DNA of 13,301 nucleotides from Actinomycetota bacterium (lineage in GTDB: Bacteria; Actinomycetota; Actinomycetes; Nanopelagicales; Nanopelagicaceae), in the NCBI GenBank assembly GCA_947494085.1, contig CANLTP010000017.1:1-13301 (forward strand). Reading direction: 5' to 3'. Position numbers and translations under genes: made by a program. The notes under the pieces are model-generated. The model ran no database searches. It saw only the letters and a program-made list of their open reading frames with translations, and was not told the origin of the DNA. How positions within the stretch are numbered: the first letter of the stretch is position 1; every line of letters starts with the position of its first letter. This document shows positions 6,821 to 13,301 of this stretch, one piece after another.

Positions 6821-7210
6821 ATGGAAATTAATTGGGATCAGCTGCACGCCGAGGCAAAAGTAATTATGAGAAAGGCCTATGCGCCATATTCAAAATTTCC
6901 AGTAGGTGTTGCAGCTTTAGTTTCTGATGGCCGAATTATTTCCGGATGTAATGTTGAAAATGCTAGTTACGGGCTCGGGCTCTGCGCGGAATGTGGTCTG
7001 ATATCAAACTTAATTGCAAGTGGTGGGGGACGTTTAATTGCCGCAGTCTGTGTAGATGCGGATGGCAACTTTCTTTCACCTTGTGGCCGTTGCCGACAAT
7101 TGTTATTTGAACATGGCGGCAATGACTTACTTTTCATGACACCAGATGGTCCAGCACCAATGTCCACGTTGTTGCCTTGGGCTTTTGGTCCGGATGATTT
7201 AGAAAAATGA
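6821..7210 (+). CDS. cdd: Cytidine deaminase
   Basis: This cytoplasmic zinc enzyme hydrolyses cytidine and deoxycytidine to uridine and deoxyuridine plus ammonia, preparing imported pyrimidine nucleosides for phosphorolysis. The 129-residue length is that of the small tetrameric class. The zinc and catalytic site is intact: C55-A-E57-C with the proton-shuttling glutamate E57, and PCGRC with C88 and C91. The substrate-binding stretch near residues 42-51 (GCNVENASYG) and the YAPYSKFPVG block (20-29) also match the family. It begins two bases after the permease 2 stop with no clear Shine-Dalgarno, so it probably depends on coupled translation. Its stop overlaps the thymidine phosphorylase start (ATGA, 7207-7210). 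Confidence 0.96.
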   Translation: MEINWDQLHAEAKVIMRKAYAPYSKFPVGVAALVSDGRIISGCNVENASYGLGLCAECGLISNLIASGGGRLIAAVCVDADGNFLSPCGRCRQLLFEHGGNDLLFMTPDGPAPMSTLLPWAFGPDDLEK

Positions 7211-8502
7211 GTGAAGTCTTTGATGCTGTCGAAATAATTGGAGCTAAGCGCGACAGAAATGAATTAAGTGATCCGCAGATTGATTGGGTTATTGACGCTT
7301 ATACAAAAGGCGTTGTGGCCGATGAACAAATGTCTGCATTGCTCATGGCGATTTTGTTAAACGGAATGAACTCTCGGGAAATTTCACGTTGGACTGATGC
7401 GATGATAAGCAGCGGCGAACGCATGGAATGGTCGATGTTAGATCGCAAGACAGTAGATAAACATTCAACGGGTGGAGTCGGAGACAAAATAACTTTACCG
7501 CTGGCGCCTTTGGTCGCAGCTTGCGGGGGAGCAGTCCCACAACTTTCGGGTCGCGGACTTGGTCACACTGGTGGAACGTTAGATAAATTGGAATCGATTC
7601 CTGGTTGGCGGGCTTCACTGAGTAATGCCGAGATGTTAGAAGTCATTAAAAGTTGTGGCGCAGTTATCTGTGCGGCAGGAGCGGGCCTAGCACCAGCTGA
7701 TAAAAAACTTTATGCACTCCGGGATGTAACCGGAACAGTTCAAGCTATTCCATTAATTGCTTCAAGCATCATGAGTAAGAAAATTGCTGAAGGAACTAGC
7801 GCACTAGTTCTAGATGTCAAGACCGGTTCTGGAGCATTTATGTCAGATCCGAAAAAAGCGAGCGAGCTTGCAAGAGTTATGGTTGATTTAGGAACGAGAG
7901 CTGGAGTGAAAACTCGTGCGCTTGTAACTGCAATGGATGTTCCACTTGGATTAACTGCAGGCAATGCGCTGGAAGTGCGTGAGAGTATTGAAGTTCTTTC
8001 CGGTGGCGGACCAGAAGATGTTGTCGAATTAACTTTAGTTTTGGCTCGTGAAATGTTAGATGCCGCAGACATTAAACAACTTATGGATCCAGCAGATGCT
8101 TTAAAGAATGGCGCAGCAATGGATAGTTGGAAGAAAATGATTCGTGCCCAAGGCGGAGATCCCGATGCGAAACTTCCAGTAGCAAAAGAGCAGGTGCAGA
8201 TCCTCGCTGATAAAGATGGAACGCTTTCATCGATGGATGCAATGAGCGTTGGAATTGCAGCTTGGCGTTTAGGTGCTGGCCGTTCCAAACAAGGCGAAAA
8301 GGTTTCTTTCGGTGCTGGAATTGAAATTCATGCAAAGCCAGGTGCCAAAGTGAATGAAGGCGATGTTATTTACACACTCCATGCGGATGACTCAACAAGA
8401 TTCGAACGTGCACAAAGCGCGCTCCATAACTCATTTGCAATTAGTCAAGATGGTTCGGTGGCCAATCGTTTACCACTTATAATTGAGAAAATTGAAGGAT
8501 GA
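7207..8502 (+). CDS. deoA: Thymidine phosphorylase / pyrimidine-nucleoside phosphorylase
   Basis: This enzyme splits thymidine, deoxyuridine and possibly uridine with phosphate, giving the base and (deoxy)ribose-1-phosphate. The 431-residue product fits the family: an N-terminal helical domain, a central glycosyltransferase-fold domain and a C-terminal PYNP domain from about residue 350. Visible signatures are the phosphate-binding KHSTGGVGDK (85-94), SGRGLGHTGGT (114-124) followed by DKLES (126-130), and the active-site stretch LRDVTGT...SSIMSKK (171-192), which supplies the Arg, Ser and Lys that bind the pyrimidine. The ATG overlaps the cytidine deaminase stop by four bases, and the stop lies one base before the adenosine deaminase start. 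Because no separate uridine phosphorylase is present in this locus, the enzyme may be the broad pyrimidine-nucleoside phosphorylase rather than strictly thymidine-specific; sequence alone does not decide. Confidence 0.95.
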   Translation: MSEVFDAVEIIGAKRDRNELSDPQIDWVIDAYTKGVVADEQMSALLMAILLNGMNSREISRWTDAMISSGERMEWSMLDRKTVDKHSTGGVGDKITLPLAPLVAACGGAVPQLSGRGLGHTGGTLDKLESIPGWRASLSNAEMLEVIKSCGAVICAAGAGLAPADKKLYALRDVTGTVQAIPLIASSIMSKKIAEGTSALVLDVKTGSGAFMSDPKKASELARVMVDLGTRAGVKTRALVTAMDVPLGLTAGNALEVRESIEVLSGGGPEDVVELTLVLAREMLDAADIKQLMDPADALKNGAAMDSWKKMIRAQGGDPDAKLPVAKEQVQILADKDGTLSSMDAMSVGIAAWRLGAGRSKQGEKVSFGAGIEIHAKPGAKVNEGDVIYTLHADDSTRFERAQSALHNSFAISQDGSVANRLPLIIEKIEG

Positions 8503-8503
8503 G

Positions 8504-9595
8504 ATGACACTTACAAGTATTCCAACGCCAGAACAGATTAAACGTCTGCCTAAAGCAGTTATTCATGATCACTTAGATGGTGGATTGCGTCCACAAACAA
8601 TTATTGATTTAGCAGCAAAGATTAACTATCCACTTCCGGCTACAGATGCTGATTCGCTTGCAGATTGGTTCTTCGAAGCCTGCAGCTCTGGCACTTTAGT
8701 TCGTTATCTTGAAACATTCGAACATGTTGTTGCTGTTATGCAGACCCGCGAGGCAATTATTCGAGTAGCCAGCGAATGCGCATTGGATTTAGCTCGTGAC
8801 GGAGTTGTGTATGCCGAAGTTCGTGGCGCCCCAGAACTCTTCACTCGCGAAGGTTTAACTCTGGATGAAGTTATTGAAGCAACGATTGAGGGATATCGCC
8901 AAGGCGAAAAAGCAGCTGCGGCTGAAGGTTTTAAGATTCGGGTCGAATCTTTACTGTGCGCGCTTCGTCAAAACTCTTTGGCACAGGAAATTGCGGAGAA
9001 AGTTATTAAGTATCGCGATCTAGGTGTTGTTGGTTTCGATATTGCTGGTCCAGAAGATGGTTTCCCACCAACCAATCAACTCGAGACCTTTAATTATCTT
9101 CGCCAAGAAGATGCCCACTTTACGATTCATGCTGGTGAGGCATATGGATTGCCTTCGATCTGGCAAGCAATTCAGATGTGCGGTGCTGAACGTTTAGGGC
9201 ACGGAGTTCGAATAATTGAGGACATTGATTTCTCTGGCACAAAACCAAAACTTGGCAGACTTTCGGCATATGTTCGTGATCGCAGAATTCCATTGGAGCT
9301 CTGCCCAACTTCTAATTTGCAAACCGGCGCAGCTAAAACAATCGCAACGCATCCAATCGGTGCGCTAGCAAAGTTAAGATTTCGGGTAACTATAAATACT
9401 GATAATCGTTTGATGAGCCGAACCTCTATGACAAATGAGATGGTGGAAGTAGTCAAGGCATTTGATTGGACCTTCCAGGATCTTCAACGTGTAACGATAA
9501 ATGCGCTTAAGAGTTCATTTATTCCATTTGAAGAACGTCTTGCAATTATTGAAGAAGTAGTTAAGCCAGGCTATTTAGCTATAGCTAGCGAATAA
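8504..9595 (+). CDS. add: Adenosine deaminase
   Basis: This enzyme hydrolyses adenosine and deoxyadenosine to inosine and deoxyinosine in the cytoplasm, making substrates for the purine nucleoside phosphorylase encoded on the opposite strand. From the ATG at 8504 it has 363 residues, the usual length. Metal and catalytic residues are intact: HDHLDGGL (H21, H23), HAGE (H209, E212), RLGHG (H233) and NTD (D300). The residue after D300 is Asn, giving NTDN where the classical enzymes have NTDD. I recall this as an actinobacterial variant and do not take it as loss of function. The start is chosen because AAGGA (8495-8499) is correctly spaced and the ATG follows the deoA stop by one base; a TTG at 8483 would overlap deoA by 20 bases. 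The last 21 bases overlap the 3' end of the convergent mutase gene. Confidence 0.95.
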   Translation: MTLTSIPTPEQIKRLPKAVIHDHLDGGLRPQTIIDLAAKINYPLPATDADSLADWFFEACSSGTLVRYLETFEHVVAVMQTREAIIRVASECALDLARDGVVYAEVRGAPELFTREGLTLDEVIEATIEGYRQGEKAAAAEGFKIRVESLLCALRQNSLAQEIAEKVIKYRDLGVVGFDIAGPEDGFPPTNQLETFNYLRQEDAHFTIHAGEAYGLPSIWQAIQMCGAERLGHGVRIIEDIDFSGTKPKLGRLSAYVRDRRIPLELCPTSNLQTGAAKTIATHPIGALAKLRFRVTINTDNRLMSRTSMTNEMVEVVKAFDWTFQDLQRVTINALKSSFIPFEERLAIIEEVVKPGYLAIASE

Positions 9596-11191
9596 CGAAC
9601 TAAATTCCTCGCTAATTTTTGCAACTAATTCATCAGCAAAAGCTACATCTCCAACAACTTCGATATAGGTTTTTAATTTTGGTTCTGTCCCACTCGGTCT
9701 AACAATTATCCGGATGTTTTCACCGCACCTTATTCGTAGGCCAGTTGTTGGAACCGAAGCCTTGCTCAAGTCTTCGAAGTTGGTGACTTTTTGTCCAGCG
9801 ATTTCAGTTAGTGGGTTAGATATAAGCGCGGAAAGGATTTTCTTGATCGTGGAAATCTCACTGACTCGAATCGAAAGCTGTTCGGTTCGGTGATAGCCAA
9901 TTTCTGACCAAATCTCATCTAGGTAAGCAAAAACATTTGAACCGCGAGCCATCAGTTGGGAATTTATCTGGGCAATCTTTAAAGCGGCAGAGATTCCATC
10001 TTTATCATTAACCTTTGAAGGATCAACGCAATAGCCAATCGCTTCTTCATATCCAAATACCAAGTTTTCGATTTTTGATAGCCACTTAAATCCAGTGAGA
10101 GTCTCCACAAAGCTAGCTCCTGAATTAGCGGCAATCTTCTTGAGTGCACTTGAAGAAACAATTGTGGTCGCGAAGATTTCTCCCTTAACGACCTGATTCT
10201 TTGAGATGTAATACCCAAGCAAGGTTCCCAGTTCATCACCGCGCAACATCCGCCAATTTCCAGAAGAATCCTTCGCCGCAACTGCGCAACGATCCGCATC
10301 AGGATCATTTGCAATCACTAAATCTGCGTTCTCTTCTTTAGCTAGCTTGATGGCTAAATCGATGGCACCAGGTTCCTCAGGATTAGGGAAAGCGACAGTA
10401 GGGAAATCTGGATTTGGTTCGGATTGCTCGGTTACCAATATCGGTGGCGCAAATTTTGCTTCATCAAAAACAGAGAGCAGAGTCTCTGTGCCAACTCCGT
10501 GCATCGCGGTATAAATAATCTTTTGGGGATGAACCTCGCGAAGATTCCCGGCACAGCTTTCAACATACTTTGCAATTAGATCCTCACCAACAACTTTCCA
10601 AGAAAATCCCTTAGGGCTTGGCAATTTGACTTTACTGATTCGCGTAGAGATATCAGTGTCAACTGGCGCGATAATTTGGCTGCCACGATACGCAATAACT
10701 TCGACAGTGCCGCCGAGATAAACCTTGTAGCCGTTATCGATTGCTGGATTGTGGCTTGCGGTCACCATGATTCCGCAATCCATATTCAATTTATTAACTG
10801 CGAAAGCTAATACCGGTGTTGGTAATTCACGGGGGAGCAGATAAACATCTAGACCCGCACCAGATAATATTTCAGCACTCTCTTGTGCGAATTCAAGCGA
10901 TCCATGTCTAGCATCTCGGCCGATAATCACTTTTGATAAGCCACGAGAAATTAAGAAATCCGCGATACCGGCTGCGGTTCGGCCGACAACTGCGCGATTC
11001 ATTCCAGATGGACCAGGGCGAACCGGTCCGCGAAGACCAGCAGTTCCAAACTCTAAGAAACCACTAAATGATTTTCGTAATTCATCTTCGTTATTGTCGG
11101 CGAGCCATCTACCTAAAAGTGAAGCAGTATCTGGATCTGGATCATTTGCAATCCAATCCAAAATTTCTAATCGGAACTGCTCATCAATCAC
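9575..11191 (-). CDS. PGM2-like phosphohexomutase/phosphopentomutase (alpha-D-phosphohexomutase family)
   Basis: The enzyme moves a phosphate between the 1 and 5/6 positions of a sugar phosphate through a phosphoserine. The 538-residue protein has the four family domains: EFGTAGLRG (47-55), the active serine in TASHNP (S146, 144-149), the magnesium loop NDPDADR (295-301), the sugar-binding FGYEEAIGY (379-387) and the phosphate-binding RPSGTEPK (498-505). The length and the extended GIMVTASHNPAIDNGYKVYL block match the PGM2/phosphopentomutase branch better than short bacterial phosphomannomutases. Its position directly after a nucleoside phosphorylase suggests that it converts ribose-1-phosphate, and perhaps deoxyribose-1-phosphate, to the 5-phosphate; this role is inference. 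The start is GTG at 11191-11189, sharing a GTGA overlap with the upstream phosphorylase stop, so translation is coupled. Phosphoglucomutase or phosphomannomutase activity remains possible. Confidence 0.9.
   Translation of the reverse strand: MIDEQFRLEILDWIANDPDPDTASLLGRWLADNNEDELRKSFSGFLEFGTAGLRGPVRPGPSGMNRAVVGRTAAGIADFLISRGLSKVIIGRDARHGSLEFAQESAEILSGAGLDVYLLPRELPTPVLAFAVNKLNMDCGIMVTASHNPAIDNGYKVYLGGTVEVIAYRGSQIIAPVDTDISTRISKVKLPSPKGFSWKVVGEDLIAKYVESCAGNLREVHPQKIIYTAMHGVGTETLLSVFDEAKFAPPILVTEQSEPNPDFPTVAFPNPEEPGAIDLAIKLAKEENADLVIANDPDADRCAVAAKDSSGNWRMLRGDELGTLLGYYISKNQVVKGEIFATTIVSSSALKKIAANSGASFVETLTGFKWLSKIENLVFGYEEAIGYCVDPSKVNDKDGISAALKIAQINSQLMARGSNVFAYLDEIWSEIGYHRTEQLSIRVSEISTIKKILSALISNPLTEIAGQKVTNFEDLSKASVPTTGLRIRCGENIRIIVRPSGTEPKLKTYIEVVGDVAFADELVAKISEEFSSLFASYS
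9576..9587. repeat. Perfect 12-bp palindrome inside the convergent gene overlap
   Basis: TAGCTATAGCTA is identical to its reverse complement and lies within the 21 bp shared by the ends of the adenosine deaminase and mutase genes. It has no room for a loop and is AT-rich, so it is a poor transcription terminator. It may be chance or a protein-binding site. Confidence 0.6.
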
Positions 11192-12006
11192 AGTTGTTTT
11201 AAAACCTTCGCCAGCAATTCGCCCATTCGTCCAGCGGCAGCTTTGCCAGCTTCCATTACTTCAGTGTGACTTAGCTTCTCGCCAGTAACACCGGCTGCAG
11301 CATTAGTGACAAGTGATATTCCTAAAACTTCTGCGCCAAGTGCATGTGCTGCAATCGCTTCTGGAACTGTGGACATTCCAACTAAATCGGCACCGACGGT
11401 TCGCAACATATTAATCTCAGCTGGTGTTTCATACGCTGGTCCGCGCCAATGAACATAAACACCTTCAGCTAATGATGGATCTTCACGTTTCACAAGTTCG
11501 CGGATTCGCTTGCTATAAAGATCTGTTAGATCGACGAAATCTGCACCGATTAATGGACTAGTTGCGGTCATAGAAATATGATCACGAATTAGAACTGGTT
11601 GACCAACTTTGTAATCGCGGTTAATCCCACCACAGGCATTTGTTAGAACGATAACTTTGCAACCCGCTTTGACTGCAGTCCGGGCGCCATGAACTACTGG
11701 TTCTAAACCTTTTCCTTCATACAAATGTGTGCGGCCTAAGAAAACGAGTGCTTGAATTTTTCCATTAGCGCCATCAATCTCATAAGAACGAATTAATCCA
11801 CCATGACCAACAACGGTGGGTGCTGGAAATCCTGGAACATCGGTTACTGCAAATTCATGCGTTGGCTTGCCAAGCGCATCTGTAGCAGGCATCCAGCCCG
11901 AGCCCATTACGAGAGCAACATCGTGCTTAGGCTTTCCGGTTATCTCTGCAATTTTTGCAGCGGCTAATACTGCGGTGCCAAGTGGGTCCGAATATAAATC
12001 GCTCAT
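11188..12006 (-). CDS. Purine nucleoside phosphorylase, trimeric (class II) type
   Basis: This enzyme phosphorolyses inosine, guanosine and their deoxy forms to hypoxanthine or guanine plus (deoxy)ribose-1-phosphate. The 272-residue length and motifs are those of the low-molecular-mass trimeric family: GSGW (35-38, phosphate-binding Ser36), GHGG (67-70, H68), GRTHLYEG (91-98), TNACGGIN (122-129), GPAYETPAEI (189-198), GMSTVPE (210-216) and TNAAAG (234-239). By alignment with the mammalian enzyme, E193 and N235 correspond to the Glu/Asn pair that reads 6-oxopurines. Adenosine would therefore be used only after deamination, matching the adenosine deaminase gene nearby. The ATG lies nine bases after the thymidine kinase stop, with a weak AGG upstream; the stop overlaps the mutase start (GTGA). 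Methylthioadenosine phosphorylase is related, but the E/N pair argues against it. Confidence 0.94.
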   Translation of the reverse strand: MSDLYSDPLGTAVLAAAKIAEITGKPKHDVALVMGSGWMPATDALGKPTHEFAVTDVPGFPAPTVVGHGGLIRSYEIDGANGKIQALVFLGRTHLYEGKGLEPVVHGARTAVKAGCKVIVLTNACGGINRDYKVGQPVLIRDHISMTATSPLIGADFVDLTDLYSKRIRELVKREDPSLAEGVYVHWRGPAYETPAEINMLRTVGADLVGMSTVPEAIAAHALGAEVLGISLVTNAAAGVTGEKLSHTEVMEAGKAAAGRMGELLAKVLKQL

Positions 12007-12015
12007 GTATGAAAC

Positions 12016-12630
12016 CTACCCGTTATTGTCGTGATCTTTAGAGCTCATATTTGCCATATGGTGCTTGCGACAGAGAACTTCGTAAACAACTTCAGCATCA
12101 GGTGAGGTATCACCCGGAACCAACTGGTCACCTTCACGCGTCATGCGACCGCCAATAATTCGAGCATTATGTGTCGCGCGAAGTCCACACCAACAGAGCG
12201 CTTCCACTTGTAAAGGGTTTACGCGGTCTGCAAGTTCGATCAAGCGCATTGAGCCAGGAAATAGAGTAGTTCTAAAGTCACTAAGAATTCCGAATGCGAA
12301 CACATCTACATTTAAAATATCTACGATTCGAGCAAGCTGATCAATCTGTTCGCTTTCATAAAACTGTGCCTCATCGAAAATTAAATAATCCAATTTTCCG
12401 TTCTTTGCTTGATGAGATTCCACGAAAGTGAAGATATCCATCTCGCTGCCAACTTCGATGGCCGGACTTTGCAACCCAAGCCTTGAAGAGATGATTCCAG
12501 TTCCGGCACGATCGCGATTTGTGAATACCAAGCCATGTCGCCCGCGGCTCTCGTAGTTATGGGCGGTCTGAAGTGCCAGTGTGGATTTTCCACTGTCCAT
12601 TGTTCCGCAGTAATAAATTAGTTGAGCCAT
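12016..12630 (-). CDS. tdk: Thymidine kinase (type II, zinc-containing)
   Basis: The enzyme phosphorylates thymidine (and deoxyuridine) with ATP to dTMP, the direct salvage route that competes with thymidine phosphorolysis. The 204-residue product has the P-loop GTMDSGKST (9-17), the DEAQF motif (86-90) whose E87 is the expected catalytic base, and a lasso-type region after FGILSDFR (113-120). The structural zinc site is formed by CWC (C146, C148) and CRKHH (C187, H190/H191). The C-x-C spacing instead of the usual C-x2-C is, as I recall, common in actinobacterial thymidine kinases. No Shine-Dalgarno precedes the ATG. A TATGAC hexamer (12647-12642) lies 11 bases upstream, which would give a very short or absent leader if it is a -10; the evidence for that is weak. 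It heads a compact unit with the purine nucleoside phosphorylase and mutase genes and follows the aminotransferase gene by 49 bases. Confidence 0.94.
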   Translation of the reverse strand: MAQLIYYCGTMDSGKSTLALQTAHNYESRGRHGLVFTNRDRAGTGIISSRLGLQSPAIEVGSEMDIFTFVESHQAKNGKLDYLIFDEAQFYESEQIDQLARIVDILNVDVFAFGILSDFRTTLFPGSMRLIELADRVNPLQVEALCWCGLRATHNARIIGGRMTREGDQLVPGDTSPDAEVVYEVLCRKHHMANMSSKDHDNNG

Positions 12631-12679
12631 GGCGGCAGTTTGTCATAGTTAACGCTGAAAGATTGGTATGGCACGAGAC

Positions 12680-13301
12680 TTATTCGCCGGTGTAATACTT
12701 TCCAATTTGCGCTAAGGATTTATCAAGGATTTCCAGACCAAGTTTGGCATCTTGCTCAGAAATATTGCATGGTGGGCACAAATGGATTCGATTGAAGTTT
12801 GTAAATGGCATCATGCCATTGGCCTTACAAGCCGCAACAAGTTCATTCATCGCTGGACTAGATCCACCATATGGTGCAAGGGGTTCATGAGTCTTGCGAT
12901 CGCTGACCAAATCAACACCCCAGAAAACTCCGGCGCCACGGATGTCCCCAATAACTTTATGTTTCTTTGCTAACTCGCGAAGTCCTGGCCCTAATATATT
13001 TTCACCAATTGATGTTGCATTTTCCAACATCTTCTCTTCTTTCATGACATCAATTGTTGCTACAGCTGTAGCAGCAGCAAGTGGATGGCCCATATATGTA
13101 AGCCCACCAGGGAAAACCTGCTCATCAAAGGTCTTTGAGATTTCTTTACTGATTACAACGCCACCAAGTGGCACATATCCGGATGTAACACCCTTTGCAA
13201 AGGTAATTAAGTCGGGGACAACCTTTGACGATTGGAAAGCGAACCATTTTCCAGTTCGGCCAAAGCCGGCCATAACTTCATCAGCAATCCACAAAATTCC
13301 A
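12680..13301 (-). CDS. Class III PLP-dependent aminotransferase (N-terminal part beyond window)
   Basis: This is the C-terminal 207 residues of a fold-type I aminotransferase, a family that moves amino groups from omega-amino acids, diamines or similar donors to a keto acid. The reading frame is open to the right edge, so the true start is outside. Visible landmarks are IADEVMAGFGRTGKW, with the Asp (codon 13282-13280) that contacts the PLP ring nitrogen, and TFAKGVTSGY, with the Schiff-base Lys (codon 13195-13193). After these come PLGG, the TYMGHPLA block and the C-terminal small domain with an RIHLCPPCNI-type segment. The pattern resembles omega-amino acid:pyruvate or taurine:pyruvate-type enzymes, but the substrate pocket residues lie mostly off the window. 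If beta-alanine were its substrate it could link to pyrimidine base breakdown; that is speculation. No terminator is seen before the thymidine kinase gene 49 bases downstream. Confidence 0.88.
   Translation of the reverse strand, partial: GILWIADEVMAGFGRTGKWFAFQSSKVVPDLITFAKGVTSGYVPLGGVVISKEISKTFDEQVFPGGLTYMGHPLAAATAVATIDVMKEEKMLENATSIGENILGPGLRELAKKHKVIGDIRGAGVFWGVDLVSDRKTHEPLAPYGGSSPAMNELVAACKANGMMPFTNFNRIHLCPPCNISEQDAKLGLEILDKSLAQIGKYYTGE

Noticed and set aside
7740..8288. 182-codon open frame on the minus strand inside the thymidine phosphorylase gene
   Set aside because: It lies fully inside a gene with all family motifs intact, is rich in Ser, Ala and Pro as antisense frames often are, and resembles no family I know.
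8483..8503. Earlier TTG start for adenosine deaminase
   Set aside because: It overlaps the phosphorylase gene by 20 bases without a Shine-Dalgarno, while the ATG at 8504 has a well-placed AAGGA and follows the stop by one base.
9576..9587. Palindrome as a bidirectional terminator for the two converging operons
   Set aside because: It is AT-rich with no loop and no U-run on either side, so a stable terminating hairpin is unlikely.
9514..9595. NTDN in place of NTDD in adenosine deaminase as a sign of lost activity (motif lies just upstream, around residue 300)
   Set aside because: All metal ligands and the catalytic Glu are present, and I recall the same variant in other actinobacterial adenosine deaminases.
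13292..13294. TTG as the start of the aminotransferase
   Set aside because: The reading frame stays open to the window edge and the family needs about 200 more residues before this point.

Overview
The window looks like chromosomal DNA from a low-GC, streamlined actinobacterium. Candidates are the freshwater acI / Nanopelagicales lineage (Planktophila or Nanopelagicus type). This is inferred from the base composition (mid-40s % GC by eye, not computed), very tight gene packing with start/stop overlaps, actinobacterial-style protein motifs (for example the CWCG zinc knuckle of thymidine kinase and the NTDN motif of adenosine deaminase) and gene content centred on nucleoside uptake. No RNA gene, mobile element, CRISPR array or prophage gene was seen.

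Left edge (1-1585, minus strand): the N-terminal part of a DEDDh 3'-5' exonuclease (DnaQ/epsilon-like), preceded by a CynX/NimT-type MFS transporter gene. A 166-bp divergent region (1586-1751) separates them from the main plus-strand operon.

Plus-strand operon (1752-9595): a BMP-family nucleoside-binding protein, then an intra-operon hairpin terminator, then ABC ATPase, permease 1, permease 2, cytidine deaminase, thymidine/pyrimidine-nucleoside phosphorylase and adenosine deaminase. From the ATPase onward every junction is a 4-base ATGA overlap or a gap of 1-2 bases, which implies co-transcription and translational coupling.

Minus-strand cluster (13301-9575): a class III aminotransferase (its N-terminal part lies outside the window), thymidine kinase, trimeric-type purine nucleoside phosphorylase and a PGM2-like hexose/pentose phosphate mutase. 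This cluster converges on the adenosine deaminase gene with a 21-bp tail-to-tail coding overlap.

Together the genes read as a complete nucleoside scavenging module. The ABC system imports nucleosides; deaminases convert cytidine to uridine and adenosine to inosine; phosphorylases release the bases and (deoxy)ribose-1-phosphate; the mutase probably makes the 5-phosphates; thymidine kinase diverts thymidine directly to dTMP. Each family is known. The points of interest are the completeness of the locus, the mutase as a likely phosphopentomutase in place of DeoB, a substrate-binding protein without a lipobox and with distinct codon usage, the attenuator after it, and possible alternative RNA structures in its leader. 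I did not find evidence for an entirely new kind of system.
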